From Oceanospirillaceae bacterium (GTDB lineage: Bacteria > Pseudomonadota > Gammaproteobacteria > Pseudomonadales > Balneatricaceae), in the NCBI GenBank assembly GCA_018647765.1, contig JABGSN010000009.1, positions 26,820 to 90,819 of the forward strand: a stretch of DNA of 64,000 nucleotides. The letters run 5' to 3'. The notes below the pieces were generated by a model. The model ran no database searches. It was not told the origin of the DNA and saw only the letters and a program-made list of their open reading frames with translations. Within the stretch, counting starts at the first letter, position 1, and every line of letters begins with the position of its first letter. This document shows, in pieces, positions 44,271-52,931 of this stretch. The translations under genes were made by a program, and so were the position numbers.

Positions 44271-45053
44271 CTAAATGTAGCTGTCTTTTTCGTGAACACC
44301 ACCCTGCATGCCCGTGATCATGGAGATAATTTCATTGCCGTCAGTTTCTGAGGCGATTACCTCGCCAACGATACGCCCACGTCGAAATACCCATATTTTA
44401 TCAACTAAATCAAATACTTGGCGTAGATTATGACTGATTAGAATAAGGGGCACCCCTTGCTCTTTTAAGCCACGAATAATGTTTTCCACCTGGGTGGTTT
44501 CCTGCACACCAAGCGCTGCAGTTGGTTCATCCATAATGATTAGCTTGGAGGCGAAACTAGCAGAGCGGCTAATAGCCACACACTGCCGCTGGCCACCGGA
44601 CATGTCGCCCACGTGGTTACTTAAATTTGGAATTTTGATGGCAGTTCTTTCCAATACTTCCTTGGCTTTTTCCATCATTTTCTTTTCATCGAGGATGCTA
44701 AATGGCCCAAACTTGAAGAGTAACTCTTCACGGCCTAAAAATAGGTTTGAAGGCACATCTAGATCATTACACAGGGCCAAGTCTTGAAATACAGACTCTA
44801 TGCCTGCTTCTCGTGCTTCTAATGGAGAGTTAAATTCTACCTGTTTGCCTTCGAAAAACATGTCACCTGAAGTAGGCTGTTCTACACCAGTAATTTGGCG
44901 CACAAAGGTAGACTTTCCTGCACCGTTGTCTCCTACAATAGCTATGTGCTCACCTTTTTTTAGAGTAAAGTTGGCTTCTTCTAGCGCATGTACGCCGCCA
45001 TAATGTTTGGTGAGATTTTCTGTACGTAGAATGATGTCGTCTTGGTTGTTCAT
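44271..45053 (-). CDS. Sugar ABC transporter ATP-binding protein, single-domain (FrcA-like)
   Basis: A 260-residue ATPase with one nucleotide-binding domain: Walker A VGDNGAGKSTF, signature MSGGQRQCVAISRS, Walker B KLIIMDEPTAALGVQET and the His of LILISHNLRQVFD. Typical ribose/xylose systems carry a double-domain ATPase; this short type is known from FrcA. The ATG at 45053 (MNNQDD) is preferred over a GTG at 45071. It is separated from the binding-protein gene by a terminator-like hairpin. Confidence 0.88.
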   Translation of the reverse strand: MNNQDDIILRTENLTKHYGGVHALEEANFTLKKGEHIAIVGDNGAGKSTFVRQITGVEQPTSGDMFFEGKQVEFNSPLEAREAGIESVFQDLALCNDLDVPSNLFLGREELLFKFGPFSILDEKKMMEKAKEVLERTAIKIPNLSNHVGDMSGGQRQCVAISRSASFASKLIIMDEPTAALGVQETTQVENIIRGLKEQGVPLILISHNLRQVFDLVDKIWVFRRGRIVGEVIASETDGNEIISMITGMQGGVHEKDSYI

Positions 45054-45098
45054 AGAATTCTCTAAAGGCACTCAAAGCTAAAAATTAAATGTATAACT

Positions 45099-45131
45099 AA
45101 AAACCTCTGGAGTATATCCAGAGGTTTTTTT
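45099..45131 (-). terminator. Strong hairpin after the sugar-binding protein gene
   Basis: AAAAACCTCTGG (45099-45110) and CCAGAGGTTTTT (45118-45129) pair perfectly around a 7-base loop. Both flanks are A/T runs, so it can act as a terminator in either direction. On the minus strand it falls between the binding protein and the ATPase and would act as a partial terminator that favours the binding-protein message. Confidence 0.8.
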
Positions 45132-45151
45132 GATTACTAAGACATTAATTT

Positions 45152-46084
45152 TTAGTTAGCGCCCATGTATTCTGCCATGTTAGAAGGAGTGACCAATTCA
45201 AAAGGAATGGTAACCGAGTTTGGCAGAGACTCACCGTTAATCGCAGCAATTGCAGCGTCAATACCGCCAGTTGCTTGACCTGCAGCGTTCTGGAATACTG
45301 TGACATCTAACTCGCCTGCTTTCATCGATGCTAGGGCGTCAGCAGTTGCGTCTACACTACCAATGAGTACATCATCCATGCTGATGCCAGCATTTTTGAA
45401 GGCTTGAACTGCGCCTAGACCCATTTCGTCGTTGTTTGCAAAAACAATATCGATCTTCATACCAGAACTTAACCAGTTAGATACGATGTCGTTGCCCTTA
45501 GCACGCTGCCAGCTACCTACCTCAACAGCTTTTAGTTCAATGCCATTGCACATAGACAGTGCCAACACTTCCTCGAAGTCCTTAGAACGCGTTACAGCGG
45601 CTTCGTTAGACAAGATACCCTGCAGCATTACCGCAGTGCCGGTACCACCAGCTAGGTTACATAATTCGAAGGCTGCCAAGGTGCCAGACCAAGTTTCATT
45701 AGAACCAACAAAGGTACTAGTGCCGCCTAAACTAGCTGAATCAGATGGCATACGGTTGACATAAACAATAGGAATGCCGGCTGCATTAGCCATTTTAGTC
45801 ATCTGTGGGGTTGCTGCAGCACTCACTGCAGTTACTACTAGTGCATCAACTCCAGAGGCGATGAAGTTTTGCACTTGGCTTAACTGGGTGCCAACATCTT
45901 CACGGGCATCTTCTATTTGGAAAGTGTGACCCCTTTCCTCAGTGTGAACTTTGGCAGCTTCACGCATCAAGGTTAGAAAGTTGTCGTCAAAGTTAGAGCT
46001 CAAATATCCAATGGTTGCAGCATTTGCGCCGGTAGCCATAACCACAGATAAAGCTGTGGCTGCAAACAAATTATTTTTTTTCAT
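45152..46084 (-). CDS. Sugar/cyclitol ABC transporter substrate-binding protein (RbsB type)
   Basis: A 310-residue periplasmic receptor. Residues 1-22 form a signal peptide ending GANAA. The mature chain follows the ribose-binding layout: IGYLSSNFDDNFLTLM, then VQNFIASGVDALVVTAVS, PIVYVNRMP, VFANNDEMGLGAVQAFKNAG and VLIGSVDATADAL. GGAGG (46091-46095) is well placed for the start. It is the first gene of the minus-arm operon. Ligand probably an inositol, from context. Confidence 0.88.
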   Translation of the reverse strand: MKKNNLFAATALSVVMATGANAATIGYLSSNFDDNFLTLMREAAKVHTEERGHTFQIEDAREDVGTQLSQVQNFIASGVDALVVTAVSAAATPQMTKMANAAGIPIVYVNRMPSDSASLGGTSTFVGSNETWSGTLAAFELCNLAGGTGTAVMLQGILSNEAAVTRSKDFEEVLALSMCNGIELKAVEVGSWQRAKGNDIVSNWLSSGMKIDIVFANNDEMGLGAVQAFKNAGISMDDVLIGSVDATADALASMKAGELDVTVFQNAAGQATGGIDAAIAAINGESLPNSVTIPFELVTPSNMAEYMGAN

Positions 46085-46310
46085 TATTTTCCTCCTAAAA
46101 ATTTAGCTAAGCTAATTTTTAGTTTTTGTTATACGGAGTATTCCGCGGTTGCTCAACATTACTACTTCAATAACTTAAGGCTAACGCCTTAGGTTAAATC
46201 TTGTTCCAACAAATACACAGATAGATTGTTAAAAGGCAACCTACACAAACATATTTGAGACGGATTAATTTGTACCATTTTCAATAATAAATTTCAACAT
46301 TTTTATTTTT

Positions 46311-46324
46311 GAAATAAATATTCC
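46311..46324. promoter_or_regulatory. Putative IolR-type operator, site 1
   Basis: GAAATAAATATTCC fits the GGAA-N6-TTCC layout I recall for rhizobial IolR with one mismatch. It overlaps the -35 region of a plus-strand promoter (TATAAT at 46344-46349). Its near copy is at 47391-47404. Confidence 0.55.
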
Positions 46325-46343
46325 ATATGTAAATTGATTTACG

Positions 46344-46349
46344 TATAAT
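46344..46349 (+). promoter_or_regulatory. Candidate -10 box for the plus-arm operon
   Basis: TATAAT lies about 170 bases upstream of the regulator start; 17 bases before it is TTCCAT as a poor -35, which is part of operator site 1. Confidence 0.4.
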
Positions 46350-46520
46350 CGCTTTGTCTGTTGTCATTGGTTTTAATTTAGCTTCTGGCAGTGATTGTTA
46401 GAGTATTGATAGGTTTGGAGGTTTGCTTTTAAATCTAATTATGACAGCAGCATTTTTTAATAAATACTACGTGCCCATGTGGGCCATAGGAAATATATCG
46501 CTAAGGTGTTAGTTTAATAT

Positions 46521-47369
46521 ATGACAAAAATTATTCAAGTAAAGCCGCCTCGCGTATTTAGTGAATTGAAGCCGTGGCTCCAGGATCACTACCAAGACCT
46601 GCCCAAACGGTTACAGAGTGTGGCTGTTTTTGCCATGCATAATCCTGATGTCATTGCCCTCAATACTATTGCATCAATCAGTGACCAGGTGAGCGTAACA
46701 CCATCCACTATGGTGCGTTTCGCCAAGTCCATTGGTTATCAAGGTTTTTCTGACATGCAGGCTGTATTTCAGGAAAGCATGCGGCATGTGCCTCAACCGT
46801 ATTCTGAACGACTTAACTCCATGCAACGCTCGGCAGGGCGAGAACAAACTGTTTTATCTCAGTTCACTCAGGCAGCTGCTGAATCTATTACACGCTTGGA
46901 ACAGAAGGTGGATGAGAGTGCCTTGCTTAAAGCCAGTGAGCAACTAGCTCAGGCGCGAATGGTGTACATTGCTGGGCAAGGTCGAGCAGAGCCGGTGGTG
47001 GCTTATCTGCACTACACCTTGGTAAAGCTTGGGGTGCAATCGGTGGTTTTATCGGGTATGCCTCACAGCATGGCAGACAAAGCGCGCATGTTACAAACGG
47101 ACGATGCCCTACTGGCCATTAGCTTTAGCCCCTACACAGCCAATACTCGTGAGTTGGTCGATATTTGCTTGCTCAACAAAGCCAAGGTTGTGGCTTTGAC
47201 AGACTCCACATTGAGTCCAATTGCCCGGGCTGATGATTTTCACTTAGAAGTGTTGGAAGATGAAGTGAGTGGTTTTAGGGGCCTCTCTGCGACTATGTGC
47301 TTAGCATTGTGCTTGGCTGTAGAGACGGGAAAAGTGCGTGCCGAGTTGGATAAAAAGCTAAACATCTAA
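46521..47369 (+). CDS. iolR: RpiR/MurR family regulator of the inositol locus
   Basis: A 282-residue repressor. An RpiR helix-turn-helix (about residues 15-80, ASISDQVSVTPSTMVRFAKSIGYQGFSDM) is joined to a SIS sugar-phosphate domain (about 125-270, VYIAGQGRAEPVVAYLHYTLVKLGV, AISFSPYTANTRELVD). RpiR-type IolR proteins repress inositol genes until an inositol catabolite binds the SIS domain. It is the first gene of the plus arm and is followed 49 bases later by iolC across an operator-like site. Confidence 0.87.
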   Translation: MTKIIQVKPPRVFSELKPWLQDHYQDLPKRLQSVAVFAMHNPDVIALNTIASISDQVSVTPSTMVRFAKSIGYQGFSDMQAVFQESMRHVPQPYSERLNSMQRSAGREQTVLSQFTQAAAESITRLEQKVDESALLKASEQLAQARMVYIAGQGRAEPVVAYLHYTLVKLGVQSVVLSGMPHSMADKARMLQTDDALLAISFSPYTANTRELVDICLLNKAKVVALTDSTLSPIARADDFHLEVLEDEVSGFRGLSATMCLALCLAVETGKVRAELDKKLNI

Positions 47370-47390
47370 ACTTTTTGTCGCTCACTATTT

Positions 47391-47404
47391 GGAATATATA
47401 TTTC
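47391..47404. promoter_or_regulatory. Putative IolR-type operator, site 2
   Basis: GGAATATATATTTC, a near-palindrome (12 of 14) and one base away from the reverse complement of site 1. It lies between the regulator and iolC, 15 bases before the iolC start. Confidence 0.55.
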
Positions 47405-47418
47405 TTTTAGGCTTACAT

Positions 47419-49326
47419 ATGAAACATAAAAGTTTGGATTTGGTGTGCTTTGGCCGCTCTAGTGTTGATCTTTATGGTCACCAAGTAGGTGGACGTTTAG
47501 AGGATATGAGTAGCTTTGCTAAGTACGTTGGGGGCAGTCCAGCTAACACCGCTATAGGTACCGCTCGTTTAGGGCTTAAGTCTGGCATGATCACTCGAGT
47601 AGGTGATGAACACCTTGGACGTTTCATCCGTGAAACCATGCAAGCTGAGGGTGTTGATGTGCAAGGGATAAAGACGGACCCTGAACGTTTATCCGCTTTG
47701 GTTGTTTTAGGTATTCAAGACAAAGAACAATTTCCCCTTATTTTTTATCGTGAAGACTGTGCTGACATGGCCCTGTGTGAAGCCGATATCGATGAAGACC
47801 TCATTGCATCGAGCCGCTCCTTGCTATTATCGGGTACTCACTTGAGTACACCAACGGTTGCTGCGGCGAGTCGTAAAGCTATTGCTATGGCTAAAAAACA
47901 TGGCACTAAGGTGGTGTTGGATATTGATTATCGACCTAATCTATGGGGTTTAGCAGGCCATGGTGATGGCGAAAGCCGGTTTATAGCTGATAAAAATGTC
48001 AGTGAACATGTACAAGCATTTCTTCCTGATATTGATCTTATTGTGGGTACTGAAGAAGAGTTCCATATTGCTGCTGGTTGTGAGGATAGCCTTGAAGCGT
48101 TGGCTATTGTGCGCACCATGTCTATGGCGACCTTAGTCTGTAAACGTGGTGCATTAGGTTGTCGAGTATTTGAGGGCGACATTAATGGCTGGCAATCAGG
48201 GGCTGAAGGGCCAGGCTTTGAAGTTGAAATATTTAATGTGCTGGGTGCCGGTGATGCCTTCATGTCAGGCTTGTTGCGTGGTTGGTTAGGTGGTGAAGAC
48301 TGGCTCACCAGCTGTGCCTATGCTAACGCTTGTGGTGCCTTTGCAGTATCCAGGCATGGGTGTGCCCCAGCTGTGCCTTCATGGCAGGAATTGAAATATT
48401 TTCTAGAGCACGGCAGCGAGCATTATGCTCTGCGCTTTGATCCTGTGCTCAACCATATCCATCGGACTACTAACCGCAATAAGCAACACAAGCGTTTGGT
48501 GGCATTTGCTATCGATCACCGACATCAGTTTACCAACTGGGCTAAGGCCGCCAGTAAGTCACCTGCTTATATTGCCCAATTTAAACAGCTTGCGGTTCAG
48601 GCAGCACAGCAAGAAGCTGGGCAGGATCCTGGTTTTGGTATGTTGGTGGATGACCGTATGGGCCGAGCTGCATTACATCAAATCACCAGTGCTAATGCGT
48701 GGGTTGGCCGCCCAATAGAAGCTTCAGGTGAGTTTCCTCTGCAACTGGAAGCCGAAGGTGACATTGTGCAACACTTGTATGATTGGCCTCTCAATCAAAC
48801 GGTTAAGGTATTATGCCCCTATCGGTTAGATGATGATGCCGCAACGCGAAAGCACCATGAGCAGTTAATGCTGCAACTAGACCGCGCTTGTCGCTTTACT
48901 GGGCATCAATGGTTGTTGGAAATCATTACAGCGCGTGATGGTAATAGCCCAGCATTTGATCAAGTTGCACCCATCATGCAGCACTTTTATGACCTAGGCG
49001 TTAAACCTGATTGGTGGAAGCTTGAGCCAGCATTAAATGATGACTACTGGCATTCAGTTGGTCAGGTTATTGATCAAAATGATATTTATTGCCAAGGTGT
49101 CATCGTCTTAGGTTTAAATGGCACCATTGAAAGCGTTAGTGAAGCATTTAATGCGGCCGCTAAACAGCCTTGGGTGAAAGGTTTTGCGATTGGCCGCACT
49201 TTGTTTGCTGAAGCTGCTCAGGGCTGGTTGCAAGGTAGCCTCAACGATGCCCAGGCCGTAGCGTTAATGGCGCAAAAATACCGATTAATCATTACTGCTT
49301 GGGATGATGCCCAAGCGCAAAAGTAA
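47419..49326 (+). CDS. iolC: 5-dehydro-2-deoxygluconokinase fused to a DUF2090 domain
   Basis: A 635-residue fusion. Residues about 5-320 are the PfkB kinase (YVGGSPANTAIGTARLGL, DIDYRPNLWG, FNVLGAGDAFMSGLLRGW) that phosphorylates 2-deoxy-5-keto-gluconate. Residues about 335-635 are a DUF2090 domain with aldolase-like strands (LVAFAIDHRHQF, GMLVDDRMGRAAL, DWWKLEPAL), which probably takes the role of IolJ. The ATG at 47419 (MKHKSLDLV) has AGG seven bases upstream; an earlier in-frame start at 47389 would run through operator site 2. Confidence 0.9.
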   Translation: MKHKSLDLVCFGRSSVDLYGHQVGGRLEDMSSFAKYVGGSPANTAIGTARLGLKSGMITRVGDEHLGRFIRETMQAEGVDVQGIKTDPERLSALVVLGIQDKEQFPLIFYREDCADMALCEADIDEDLIASSRSLLLSGTHLSTPTVAAASRKAIAMAKKHGTKVVLDIDYRPNLWGLAGHGDGESRFIADKNVSEHVQAFLPDIDLIVGTEEEFHIAAGCEDSLEALAIVRTMSMATLVCKRGALGCRVFEGDINGWQSGAEGPGFEVEIFNVLGAGDAFMSGLLRGWLGGEDWLTSCAYANACGAFAVSRHGCAPAVPSWQELKYFLEHGSEHYALRFDPVLNHIHRTTNRNKQHKRLVAFAIDHRHQFTNWAKAASKSPAYIAQFKQLAVQAAQQEAGQDPGFGMLVDDRMGRAALHQITSANAWVGRPIEASGEFPLQLEAEGDIVQHLYDWPLNQTVKVLCPYRLDDDAATRKHHEQLMLQLDRACRFTGHQWLLEIITARDGNSPAFDQVAPIMQHFYDLGVKPDWWKLEPALNDDYWHSVGQVIDQNDIYCQGVIVLGLNGTIESVSEAFNAAAKQPWVKGFAIGRTLFAEAAQGWLQGSLNDAQAVALMAQKYRLIITAWDDAQAQK

Positions 49327-49345
49327 TAAAGAAGAGTAACCTGCT

Positions 49346-51196
49346 ATGTCAACACCTATGCAAACAATTCGATTAACTACGGCCCAGGCCTTGACTCGTT
49401 TTTTGATCAATCAACATGTTGAACTTGATGACGGTAGTGAAATGCCTTTTTTTGCTGGTGTTTGGGCTATATTCGGCCATGGCAACGTGGCGGGTATAGG
49501 AGAAGCACTGTATCAAGTGCGAGACCAGCTACCTACCTACCGTGGTCATAACGAGCAATCCATGGCCCTGGCGGCCATCGCGTTTGCTAAGGCCCGCCAG
49601 CGTCAGCAAGTAATGGTGGCAACCACCTCTATTGGTCCAGGTGCGACTAACTTGGTGACCGCTGCTGGAGTGGCTTACGTTAACCGCTTACCTGTCTTGC
49701 TGGTGCCTGGCGACGTATTTGCCTCGGGTCAGCCCGATCCGGTGTTGCAGCAGTCTGAAAACTTTGCTGATGGCAGTAGTACAGTGAACGATGCACTTCG
49801 CCCGGTAAGTCGTTATTTTCATCGTATTACTCGTCCAGAACAATTGATCCAAGCTTTGACTCAGGCCATGGTAGCGCTTACTGATTCGGCTTTATGTGGC
49901 CCAGCCACCATCAGTGTTTGCCAGGACGTGCAATCCCTAGCCTTTAACTACCCAGAACATATGTTTGAAAAACAGGTATGGCGGCTACGCCGTCAAGGCC
50001 CTGACCAACATGAATTAAATCAAGCGGTAGAAACTTTGCTAGGGGCTAAGCAGCCGGTCATTGTGGCTGGTGGTGGGGTGCGTTACTCATTCGCAGAAAG
50101 CGAATTACAAGCCTTTGCCAAGCGCCATCAGATTCCAGTCATTGAAACCCAAGCGGGTAAGTCTTCAATGCTTGCTAGTGACCCACTAAATGCTGGTGCT
50201 GTGGGTGTGACCGGCGTAGACAGTGCCAATGATTTGGCTGCCAATGCAGACGTAGTTTTGGCCGTAGGCACTCGATTACAAGACTTTATTTCAGGTTCCA
50301 ATACCTTGTTTAAGGGCCAAGTGATTCAACTTAACGTGCAGCCTATGGACGCGGTTAAATACCGCGCCCAAAGTTTGTTGAGTGATGCTAGGTTGGGTCT
50401 GCAATCACTATCATCGCAGTTGGGTGGCTATGTTACCTCAACAGCTTGGCAGCAAAGAACTCAAGAGGGTATTGCTGCATGGGAGAAGCTTTGTGAGGAT
50501 ATTTTACCTGCTATAGACGACCAAGCGATACCGTCAGATGCGCAGGTTGTTGCTGCTGTAAACACAAGTGTTGATAACAATGCAGTGGTGGTTGCTGCGG
50601 CTGGTAGTTTACCTTCGGAGTTGCACAAGCATTGGCGAGCAGAGCAGGTGGGTGGTTATCACTTGGAGTATGGCTACTCCTGCATGGGTTATGAAATTTG
50701 TGGTGGTGTAGGGGCTAAACTGGCATCTCCTGATCGTGAGGTGGTGGTGATGGTGGGTGATGGCTCCTACATGATGATGAACTCGGATGTGGCTACAGCC
50801 GTGAGCATGGGGTTGCAGTTAACTATTGTGGTGCTGGACAACAGAGGCTTTAGTTGCATCAATCGCCTTCAAATGGCCACCGGTGGTGCCAACTTTAACA
50901 ACTTATTGCAAGACACTTACAACAAAGGTTTGGCGCAAATTGATTTTGCTGGCCACGCTCGTGCAATGGGTGCACATGCGGTTCACGTTGACAATATAGG
51001 TGGGCTGAAGCAAGCCGTTTTGGCGGCGCGGCAACGTGCTGGCGTGAGTGTGGTGGTAATCGATACAGACCCTCTTCATTGTTCACCAGGTGGAGCCTAT
51101 TGGGAAGTGGAAGTGCCAGAAGTGTCACCCCGTGAAGAAGTAGTTGCTAAACACCAAGAGTGGATTGCTCAACGTCTAGCAGAGCGAGGATACTAA
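49346..51196 (+). CDS. iolD: 3D-(3,5/4)-trihydroxycyclohexane-1,2-dione hydrolase
   Basis: A 616-residue thiamine-diphosphate enzyme that opens the cyclitol ring to 5-deoxy-glucuronate. Traits: FAGVWAIFGHGNVAGIGEAL (about 34-53), the activating Glu region TYRGHNEQSMALAAIAFAKA, the central domain with VIVAGGGVRYS, and the ThDP/Mg motif GDGSYMMMNSDVATAVS with the Asn of LDNRGFSCINRLQ near residue 500. It is the third gene of the plus arm, 19 bases after iolC. Confidence 0.93.
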   Translation: MSTPMQTIRLTTAQALTRFLINQHVELDDGSEMPFFAGVWAIFGHGNVAGIGEALYQVRDQLPTYRGHNEQSMALAAIAFAKARQRQQVMVATTSIGPGATNLVTAAGVAYVNRLPVLLVPGDVFASGQPDPVLQQSENFADGSSTVNDALRPVSRYFHRITRPEQLIQALTQAMVALTDSALCGPATISVCQDVQSLAFNYPEHMFEKQVWRLRRQGPDQHELNQAVETLLGAKQPVIVAGGGVRYSFAESELQAFAKRHQIPVIETQAGKSSMLASDPLNAGAVGVTGVDSANDLAANADVVLAVGTRLQDFISGSNTLFKGQVIQLNVQPMDAVKYRAQSLLSDARLGLQSLSSQLGGYVTSTAWQQRTQEGIAAWEKLCEDILPAIDDQAIPSDAQVVAAVNTSVDNNAVVVAAAGSLPSELHKHWRAEQVGGYHLEYGYSCMGYEICGGVGAKLASPDREVVVMVGDGSYMMMNSDVATAVSMGLQLTIVVLDNRGFSCINRLQMATGGANFNNLLQDTYNKGLAQIDFAGHARAMGAHAVHVDNIGGLKQAVLAARQRAGVSVVVIDTDPLHCSPGGAYWEVEVPEVSPREEVVAKHQEWIAQRLAERGY

Positions 51197-51199
51197 ACC

Positions 51200-52000
51200 A
51201 TGTCTAAACTATTAATTAAACCCGCTGCTACGAACCAAATTCACCAAGTTACACCTCAGTCTGCTGGCTGGAACTATGTTGGTTTTGCGGTGCACGATCT
51301 AGCCGTAGGTGAAACTTTACAGTGCCAACAGGCAGGGCGAGAATTGTGTATTGTTATATTGACAGGCACTGCCAATATCTCTGTGGGTCTGCAAAGTTGG
51401 ACTGGTGTAGGAGGCCGAGGCAGCGTGTTTGTCGATCAACCACCAGGCGCTGTATACGTACCCGCGGGGGAAGCAGTTAGTATCATGGCCCTAGATGCTA
51501 TTGAAGTGGCTGTGTGCAGTGCACCGGGGCAAGGCAATAGCGGTTCAGCGCGGCTAATAGATGTTGCCACTATGTCTCAAGAAGTTAGAGGTAAAGGCAC
51601 CAATACCCGCTATGTGCGAAATATTTTGCCAGAAACCGAGGCCGCTGATGGCTTGTTAGTGGTTGAAGTAATTACCCCTTCAGGGCATTGGTCGTCTTAT
51701 CCACCACACAAGCATGATCGTGATGCTAGCCCTGAGGAAACTTTATTAGAAGAAACCTATTATCATCGTTTAAGCCCTGTTTCTGGTTATGCACACCAGC
51801 GCGTGTATACCGATGACCGTAGCTTAGATGAAACCTTGTCTGCGGAAGACAGAGACGTGGTTTTAGTGCCGAAAGGTTATCACCCTGTTGGTGTGCCTCA
51901 CGGTTATACCGGTTACTACTTAAACGTTATGGCTGGCCCTATAAGGGAATGGCACTTTTATAATGATCCAGCGCACGAATGGATGCTGGAAAAAAAATAG
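51200..52000 (+). CDS. iolB: 5-deoxy-glucuronate isomerase, plus-arm copy
   Basis: A 266-residue cupin isomerase with the metal site YPPHKHDRDASPEET near 168-182, LLEETYYHRL and PKGYHPVGVPHGYTGYYLNVMAG. It acts after IolD and before IolC, and starts three bases after the iolD stop. This is the typical operon position, so it is probably the main isomerase, with the minus-arm copy as a paralogue. Confidence 0.91.
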   Translation: MSKLLIKPAATNQIHQVTPQSAGWNYVGFAVHDLAVGETLQCQQAGRELCIVILTGTANISVGLQSWTGVGGRGSVFVDQPPGAVYVPAGEAVSIMALDAIEVAVCSAPGQGNSGSARLIDVATMSQEVRGKGTNTRYVRNILPETEAADGLLVVEVITPSGHWSSYPPHKHDRDASPEETLLEETYYHRLSPVSGYAHQRVYTDDRSLDETLSAEDRDVVLVPKGYHPVGVPHGYTGYYLNVMAGPIREWHFYNDPAHEWMLEKK

Positions 52001-52019
52001 CATAGTTAGAGATACGCTG

Positions 52020-52919
52020 ATGAATTTAAAGTTTGGAATGTCCCCAATTTCTTGGACTAATGATGATCTGCCCGAATTAGGTGGAAAAACCTCGTTAGAA
52101 ACCTGTCTCCGTGAAACCCGCTTAGCAGGCTTTACAGGTACAGAAACGGGTGGCAAGTTCCCTAAGGATAAAGCCAATCTTGGTAAGGTGCTTAAAGAAC
52201 ATGATTTGCAGCTGGTGTCAGGGTGGTATTCAGGCCAGTTATTGGACATTAGTGCGGAGCAAGAAATTGCTAATATGCAACCTCAACTGGAGCTATTTCG
52301 TGACCTAGGTGCTGCAGTTTTGGTGTATGGAGAAACCTGGAAAACCGTACAAAATGTGCGCAATGCGCCATTGTGTAATAAGCCTATCCTCGCTGATGAC
52401 AAATTTGCGGCCTATGGTGAACGTCTCACCAAAGTGGCACAGTATTGTGCCAGTGAAGGTGTGCCTCTGTCATTTCATCATCACATGGGTACAGGCGTTG
52501 AAACCGAGCACGAACTAGATTTAGTCATGCAAAACACCGGTAATGCAGTAGGATTGTTGGTAGATACGGGGCATTTGGTATTTGCTGGTGGTGACTTATT
52601 GGGGGTGGTGGATCGTTATGGCCATCGTATTAACCACGTTCATACCAAAGATATCCGCCAGCATATTATGGCCACAGTAGACCCTAGCCAAGACTCGTTC
52701 CTAGATTGTGTCCTACGTGGCATATTCACTGTGCCAGGAGATGGCATGATTGATTACGGTAGTTTTATGCAAGCCCTAGCCGACAAAAACTATGAAGGAT
52801 GGGTGATCGTGGAAGCTGAACAAGACCCTGCAAAAGCTAACCCATACGAATATGCGTGTATGGGTTATAAAGCTCTGCAACAGGCAGCCTTGGCTGCAGG
52901 TTACTCAATTATTGATTAG
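52020..52919 (+). CDS. iolE: myo-inosose-2 dehydratase
   Basis: A 299-residue TIM-barrel enzyme of the AP endonuclease 2 superfamily. It dehydrates 2-keto-myo-inositol. The IolE pattern FGMSPISWTNDDLPELGG opens the protein; SFHHHMGTGVETEHELD (about 150) and LLVDTGHLVFAGG (about 178) supply metal ligands, and GWVIVEAEQDPAKANPY ends it. The ATG at 52020 gives the usual length; an open frame reaches back to 51963, inside iolB, without need. Confidence 0.91.
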   Translation: MNLKFGMSPISWTNDDLPELGGKTSLETCLRETRLAGFTGTETGGKFPKDKANLGKVLKEHDLQLVSGWYSGQLLDISAEQEIANMQPQLELFRDLGAAVLVYGETWKTVQNVRNAPLCNKPILADDKFAAYGERLTKVAQYCASEGVPLSFHHHMGTGVETEHELDLVMQNTGNAVGLLVDTGHLVFAGGDLLGVVDRYGHRINHVHTKDIRQHIMATVDPSQDSFLDCVLRGIFTVPGDGMIDYGSFMQALADKNYEGWVIVEAEQDPAKANPYEYACMGYKALQQAALAAGYSIID

Positions 52920-52931
52920 GTGGTAAAGACA

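Larger units (their letters stand above)
46085..46520. other. Divergent regulatory region between the two inositol arms
   Basis: A 436-base gene-free stretch separating the minus and plus arms. It contains a hairpin (46097-46120) next to the binding-protein start, an imperfect palindrome CGGAGTATTCCG (46134-46145), a small stem (46176-46181 with 46186-46191), the operator-like GAAATAAATATTCC (46311-46324) and a TATAAT (46344-46349). This is the control point of the locus. Confidence 0.65.
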
